Source of the DNA: Bifidobacteriaceae bacterium
Lineage (GTDB): Bacteria; Actinomycetota; Actinomycetes; Actinomycetales; WQXJ01
Assembly (NCBI GenBank): GCA_031268115.1
Contig: JAIRXV010000430.1
Location: 1 to 8,096, forward strand
Direction of reading: 5' to 3'
DNA length: 8,096 nt
The notes below the pieces were generated by a model. That model searched no databases, had not been told where the DNA came from, and saw only the letters and a program-made list of their open reading frames with translations. Both the position numbers and the translations under genes were made by a program. Below, in pieces: positions 5,649-8,096 of this stretch. Within the stretch, counting starts at the first letter, position 1. Every line of letters starts with the position of its first letter.

Positions 5649-5669
5649 TCTTTCAGAGGCTCTGAAAGA
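5649..5669. promoter_or_regulatory. 21-bp perfect palindrome with single central base
   Basis: The arms TCTTTCAGAG (5649-5658) and CTCTGAAAGA (5660-5669) are exact reverse complements around one G at 5659. It is AT-richer than its surroundings. It could be an operator for a dimeric regulator, or an 8-bp hairpin with a 5-base loop. It lies 117 bases after the antitoxin stop and 145 bases before vapB, with no gene assignable to it. Confidence 0.5.
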
Positions 5670-5774
5670 TCTGGGGCACCCTGAGCCGGTGGGCCGCAGC
5701 GTCAAACCCGGGCAGGCGATCCCGGCCGGGAAAGCGGGGAAGAGTCTTGGTTATGGACGCGGTGACATGCTGAT

Positions 5775-5784
5775 GGCATATGCC
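5775..5784. promoter_or_regulatory. Palindrome upstream of vapB, candidate autoregulatory operator
   Basis: GGCATATGCC is a perfect 10-base palindrome 30 bases before the vapB start. AbrB-fold VapB antitoxins usually bind palindromes next to their own promoter. No convincing -35/-10 pair could be assigned here. Confidence 0.35.
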
Positions 5785-5797
5785 GTCTGCGCTGCTG

Positions 5798-5806
5798 AAG
5801 GGAGGG
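5798..5806 (+). promoter_or_regulatory. Ribosome binding site of vapB
   Basis: AAGGGAGGG lies seven bases before the ATG at 5814 and fixes the start of the antitoxin gene. Confidence 0.8.
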
Positions 5807-5813
5807 CGACTGG

Positions 5814-6059
5814 ATGGAGCGGGTTGTGCGCCTGTTCAGGAATGGCCGCAGTCAGGCTGTCCGGATCCCCAGAGCCTTCCAGTTCGACGAGGAAGCGGTC
5901 TTCATGCGCAGGGATGAAGCGACAGGCGATGTGATCATCTCCCGGCACTCCGTCGATTGGTCGGGGTTCCTCGAAGCCCTTGATGGCCTTGACCTGCCGG
6001 ACGGACTCCTCGCTGCGCCGCCCGACCCGGCGCCGTCGGATCCGCTGGCCGGACTATAA
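5814..6059 (+). CDS. vapB: VapB-type antitoxin (AbrB/SpoVT fold)
   Basis: Antitoxin of 81 residues, first gene of a VapBC module. The N-terminal swapped-hairpin DNA-binding domain is well conserved: RLFRNGRSQAVRIPRAFQFD (6-25), then EEAVFMRRDEATGDVIIS. The C-terminal part, SVDWSGFLEALDGLDLPDGL, followed by a Pro/Asp-rich tail, is the toxin-binding segment that would wrap the VapC active site. The start ATG has a strong ribosome binding site. The stop TAA is two bases before the vapC start, so the pair is co-translated with the antitoxin first. It is expected to neutralise VapC and, as a complex, repress its own promoter. Confidence 0.92.
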   Translation: MERVVRLFRNGRSQAVRIPRAFQFDEEAVFMRRDEATGDVIISRHSVDWSGFLEALDGLDLPDGLLAAPPDPAPSDPLAGL

Positions 6060-6061
6060 CG

Positions 6062-6457
6062 GTGGACCGCTACCTGTTGGAGACCAACACGGTCAGTTAC
6101 CTGTTCCGTTCGGAGGGCAGGGTGGCCGAGCATCTGGCCGCGGTTGCGGTGGGTTGTGTCAGCATTTCCGCGATCACCGAGGCTGAGTTGCAGTACGGTC
6201 TGGCTCGGCGCCCGTCGGACAAGCTCGCGAAGGCGGTTGGCGAATTCCTGCTCCGCGTGCCAGTGCTGCCGTGGACTTCCGACACCGCAGAGTCCTATGG
6301 GAAGCTGCCGGCGGCGTTGGAGAAGGATGGCTTCACTATCGCCCTTCATGATTTGCTCATCGCCGCGCACGCTTACCAAGTGGGCGCCACCCTGGTCTCT
6401 CGCGACCACGTCTTCGCTCACATCCCCCACTTGGAGGCCGTCGACTGGTACGTGTGA
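6062..6457 (+). CDS. vapC: VapC-type PIN-domain ribonuclease toxin
   Basis: PIN-domain toxin of 131 residues, normal length. Toxins of this family cut RNA, often tRNA, in a Mg2+-dependent way. The start is GTG at 6062, two bases after the vapB stop, with no clear ribosome binding site of its own, so translation is probably coupled. PIN blocks: YLLETNTVSYLFR (4-16), SISAITEAELQYGL (34-47, conserved Glu42), ALHDLLIAAHA (94-104, Asp97) and GATLVSRDHVFAHIPHLEAV (108-127, Asp115). The first metal-binding acid, almost always Asp in the LLDTN motif, is Glu7 here. This conservative change may keep, weaken or abolish activity. All other family features and the C-terminal VDWYV end are intact, so the gene looks full length. 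Confidence 0.92.
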   Translation: MDRYLLETNTVSYLFRSEGRVAEHLAAVAVGCVSISAITEAELQYGLARRPSDKLAKAVGEFLLRVPVLPWTSDTAESYGKLPAALEKDGFTIALHDLLIAAHAYQVGATLVSRDHVFAHIPHLEAVDWYV

Positions 6458-6608
6458 AATGACCCCCAGGTACTTGGGTAAGGCAGAACACGCCGTTCAC
6501 GTGCGAGAACAGGCGCCCAGGCACCCTCGTTTCATTGCAGGGATTGCACGTCTTGCTGGAGTTGTGGTCCCGGCTGCTGGGCGTTGCTGGGATTCCCCCG
6601 GCCCGCCT
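6458..6608 (+). other. Junction between vapC and the truncated gene
   Basis: About 150 bases whose frame is open but whose third codon positions are less GC-rich than in the genes on either side, and whose translation shows no family motif. It is best read as non-coding junction sequence, although an ATG at 6459 would make it a 50-residue N-terminal extension coupled to vapC. Confidence 0.45.
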
Positions 6609-6633
6609 ATGGGGCCGTACGCCTGCGGCCCAT
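6599..6633 (+). promoter_or_regulatory. Two mutually exclusive hairpins over a candidate start codon
   Basis: CGGCCC (6599-6604), GGGCCG (6612-6617) and CGGCCC (6626-6631) can pair in two exclusive ways. In the second, the middle copy extends to ATGGG-bulged G-CCG (6609-6617) against CGGCCCAT (6626-6633), which would bury the ATG at 6609. It could be a weak vapC terminator or a translation-limiting structure. Confidence 0.35.
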
Positions 6634-7550
6634 CGCCGTTAGATCAGTTGCTGGCCGACGTGGCCGGTTTCCGCGGTCGCGAGGCCTTGGCGCGCAGCGC
6701 CGCGCGCCACGGGGCGAGCCATCCGGTGTTGCATGCGCGGTTGGTGGAAGAGCTTTCCGCGTCCGGAGATCTGGAGGCGGCCATCGGCGCGGCCCAGGGT
6801 GCGTTGGCCGCGGTGCCGGATGGGCGCCGGCCGGAGCGCGCGCACGTCGCCGACCTCATGTTCGAGGCCGCTCAAGAGGCCGGTCGGGTGAGCGAGGCGG
6901 CGGCCGCGGCCGAGGCTGGGTTCGCGGCGGGGCTGGACTTGCAGCGGTTCTTGCGCTTGCGGAGAGTCGGCTCCCCAGAGGCCGTGGCTCGCGGGGTGGC
7001 GGCCTTGAAGGGGGCGCCGCCGCGCGGGCGGGAGGCGATGGCAGTGCTCTTCTTGGCCGGGGAGTTCAACCTCTTGTGGTCTTCGGTCAAGGACGATGGC
7101 GCTGCTCTGGGCTGGTCCCGCAGCGACAAGGGGGCGGCGTTCCCACTGGTCCTGGCGTTGCTGTTTGAAGGGACCGATTGGGGGCGGGTGGCAGCGGGGC
7201 TGGTGCGGGCTGTGGTAGAAGGCTGCGGCGCAGCGGTGGCCGACGAGTTCATGGAGGTGGCCCGGGATGTGGACACACGTGTGCCGGCGGGGGATTTCGC
7301 GGCCTACCGGGCCTGGTGCCGGGCGGAGATTGAGGCCCGGGTCGAGGCGATCGTCGGGAATCAGCGCCGCGGTGCCTACGGGCGGGCGGCCGCGCTGATC
7401 GTGGCTTATGCCGAGACGGTTGACTTGGCTGCGGGCGGGGGACGGCCAGCGGCGCTCGCCTATGTGGATGTGTTCCGCGACCGCTACCCGAGGCATTCGG
7501 CGTTCCGCCGCGAACTGGACGCCAGTTTGGCCCGCTCGTCGCTGGGTTGA
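6609..7550 (+). CDS. Helical-repeat protein resembling the C-terminal part of SWIM zinc-finger-associated proteins; probably 5'-truncated
   Basis: The open frame runs from well upstream, but codon choice becomes typical of this genome only from about 6639. Candidate starts are ATG 6459 (one base after the vapC stop, 363 residues) and ATG 6609 (313 residues). Neither has a ribosome binding site. The body is all-helical and rich in Ala and Arg, with TPR-like units: EALARSAARHGASHPVLHAR, LEAAIGAAQGALAAVP, ADLMFEAAQEAGRVSEAAAA and LDLQRFLRLRRVGSPEA. The end, VEAIVGNQRRGAYGRAAALI then YPRHSAFRRELDASL, resembles from memory the C-terminal tail of proteins that carry an N-terminal SWIM zinc finger. 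No SWIM Cys/His motif is present. This fits a gene that lost its 5' part at the junction with the VapBC module. Biochemical role unknown. It converges with the hydrolase remnant to its right. Confidence 0.6.
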   Translation: MGPYACGPSPLDQLLADVAGFRGREALARSAARHGASHPVLHARLVEELSASGDLEAAIGAAQGALAAVPDGRRPERAHVADLMFEAAQEAGRVSEAAAAAEAGFAAGLDLQRFLRLRRVGSPEAVARGVAALKGAPPRGREAMAVLFLAGEFNLLWSSVKDDGAALGWSRSDKGAAFPLVLALLFEGTDWGRVAAGLVRAVVEGCGAAVADEFMEVARDVDTRVPAGDFAAYRAWCRAEIEARVEAIVGNQRRGAYGRAAALIVAYAETVDLAAGGGRPAALAYVDVFRDRYPRHSAFRRELDASLARSSLG

Positions 7551-7633
7551 CCGTGCTCGGCATCCCGCACGGGTGGCGGTCCGGGCGTGGCCAGCGCTGG
7601 CGGCATCGGCGTGGAGAGCGGGCGTTTGGGCGC

Positions 7634-7930
7634 GCTCCGGATGGCGACGACCCCGCGTTCCAGCAGGGCGGTTGTCGCGTCGATGTCCACGTTCGCGCGC
7701 AACGCGTTGTTCCCGCCGGCCACAATCGAAACCAAGTCGGGTCGGAGTTCCAGCGCTGGACGCAGCTGTTCGCGGATGATGGGTAGGGCGAGGCGGCCGC
7801 GGATCGCGAGGTTGGCGTATTCGAGCGGCTCTTGGTCCGTTGCCACGCGCCCGGCGGACAGCGCGCCGGCCAACCTGTCGGCCCCGCTGCGCACCGGACC
7901 ACCCTGTTGCCCGGCTTCGGTCCCGGCCAA
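7634..7930 (-). pseudogene. Remnant of an SGNH/GDSL-type hydrolase
   Basis: On the minus strand, reading from about 7930, the frame shows ADRLAGAL, EYANLAIRGR, REQLRPALELRPDLVSIVAG, GNNALR and DIDATTALLERGVVAIR. These follow in order the conserved central blocks of actinobacterial SGNH hydrolases (typical WADRLA, YANLAVRG, PDLVSLVAGGND). The block I GDS motif with the catalytic serine is not recognisable upstream, and the usual GGND reads GGNN. After about 7634 the frame no longer resembles the family, and the C-terminal Asp/His block is absent. About 100 of the usual 200-260 residues survive, so the gene is broken at both ends. Its surviving 3' side points at the end of the helical-repeat gene, a likely rearrangement junction. 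Whether the open frame is still translated is unknown. Confidence 0.7.
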
Positions 7931-7998
7931 CCACGACCCTATCCGCCGGGATGCGAGCGGCGCCCCACGGTTCCAAGACGCAGAACGGGAGGACAGTC

Positions 7999-8091
7999 GT
8001 GGATTGGTCTGATTGTTGGGCCGTTCGTGACGAAGGTCGCGCCAGCGCCGTTTGTACCCAGAAGAAGCCGCTGATCAGTCGGGGAGAGTAG
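7999..8091 (+). CDS. Small 30-residue ORF coupled to the next gene
   Basis: A GTG start at 7999 is preceded at five bases by GGGAGGA (7987-7993), one of the best ribosome binding sites in the window. It encodes 30 residues (MDWSDCWAVRDEGRA, then SAVCTQKKPLISRGE) with two cysteines and a basic C-terminal part. There is no membrane segment and no similarity I recognise. Its TAG stop (8089-8091) directly abuts an ATG (8092), and its last codons contain the ribosome binding site for that ATG. This is the layout of a coupled leader ORF or a first small gene of an operon. It could also be the tail of an older, truncated gene, since its frame stays open upstream to before 7840. Confidence 0.4.
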   Translation: MDWSDCWAVRDEGRASAVCTQKKPLISRGE

Positions 8092-8096
8092 ATGCT
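8092..8096 (+). CDS. Start of a gene leaving the window
   Basis: An ATG at 8092 immediately follows the TAG of the small ORF and has GGGGAG (8081-8086) five bases upstream. Only two further bases are visible, so nothing can be said about the product. Confidence 0.4.

Noticed and set aside
5747..5771. Possible vapB promoter (TTGGTT with CATGCT)
   Set aside because: Spacing of 13 bases is too short, and no alternative pair with 16-18 bases was convincing.
6639..7976. 445-codon minus-strand open frame
   Set aside because: Arg/Pro-rich antisense of the helical-repeat gene, lacking any recognisable domain. The hydrolase remnant is in a different minus-strand frame.
1..8096. CRISPR array, tRNA, rRNA or insertion sequence
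   Set aside because: No regularly spaced direct repeats, no cloverleaf or rRNA-like segment and no transposase motifs were found by eye.

Overview
The window is high-GC DNA with GC-rich third codon positions, an ABC sugar importer without its own ATPase, a GntR/UTRA regulator, and promoters whose -10 boxes sit six bases before a start codon. This points to an actinomycete (Actinomycetota). No base composition was computed and no closer assignment is possible from the sequence alone.

Left half (1-4641): a sugar uptake and use locus built around one divergent control region (2849-2959). Leftward runs a three-gene operon: a lipoprotein sugar-binding protein (1469-2848), a MalF-type permease (534-1466) and a MalG-type permease (1-530, cut by the window edge). 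The gaps between them are 2 and 3 bases. Rightward runs a GntR/HutC regulator (2960-3703) whose stop overlaps the start of a ROK-family sugar kinase (3700-4641). Four CTGGT-core elements in the shared promoter region suggest that the GntR protein controls both directions. The likely scheme is capture of a sugar or small oligosaccharide, import powered by a shared ATPase encoded elsewhere, phosphorylation by the ROK kinase, and induction through the UTRA domain. The substrate cannot be read from the sequence.

Right half (4642-8096): an accessory region of small modules and broken genes. A 17-bp G-rich tandem repeat follows the kinase. Next comes a HigBA-type toxin-antitoxin pair in which an apparent one-base deletion has put the toxin in frame with the antitoxin, giving one open frame of 225 codons. 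Then come a short aldo/keto reductase remnant (minus strand), a complete VapBC pair (5814-6457), a helical-repeat protein that looks 5'-truncated (about 6609-7550), an SGNH hydrolase remnant on the opposite strand (7634-7930), and a 30-codon ORF with a strong ribosome binding site, whose stop abuts the start of a gene leaving the window.

The most notable observation is the toxin-antitoxin frame fusion, which is either a real mutation, a frameshifting arrangement or a sequencing error. I saw no rRNA, tRNA, CRISPR array, insertion sequence or intact transposase.
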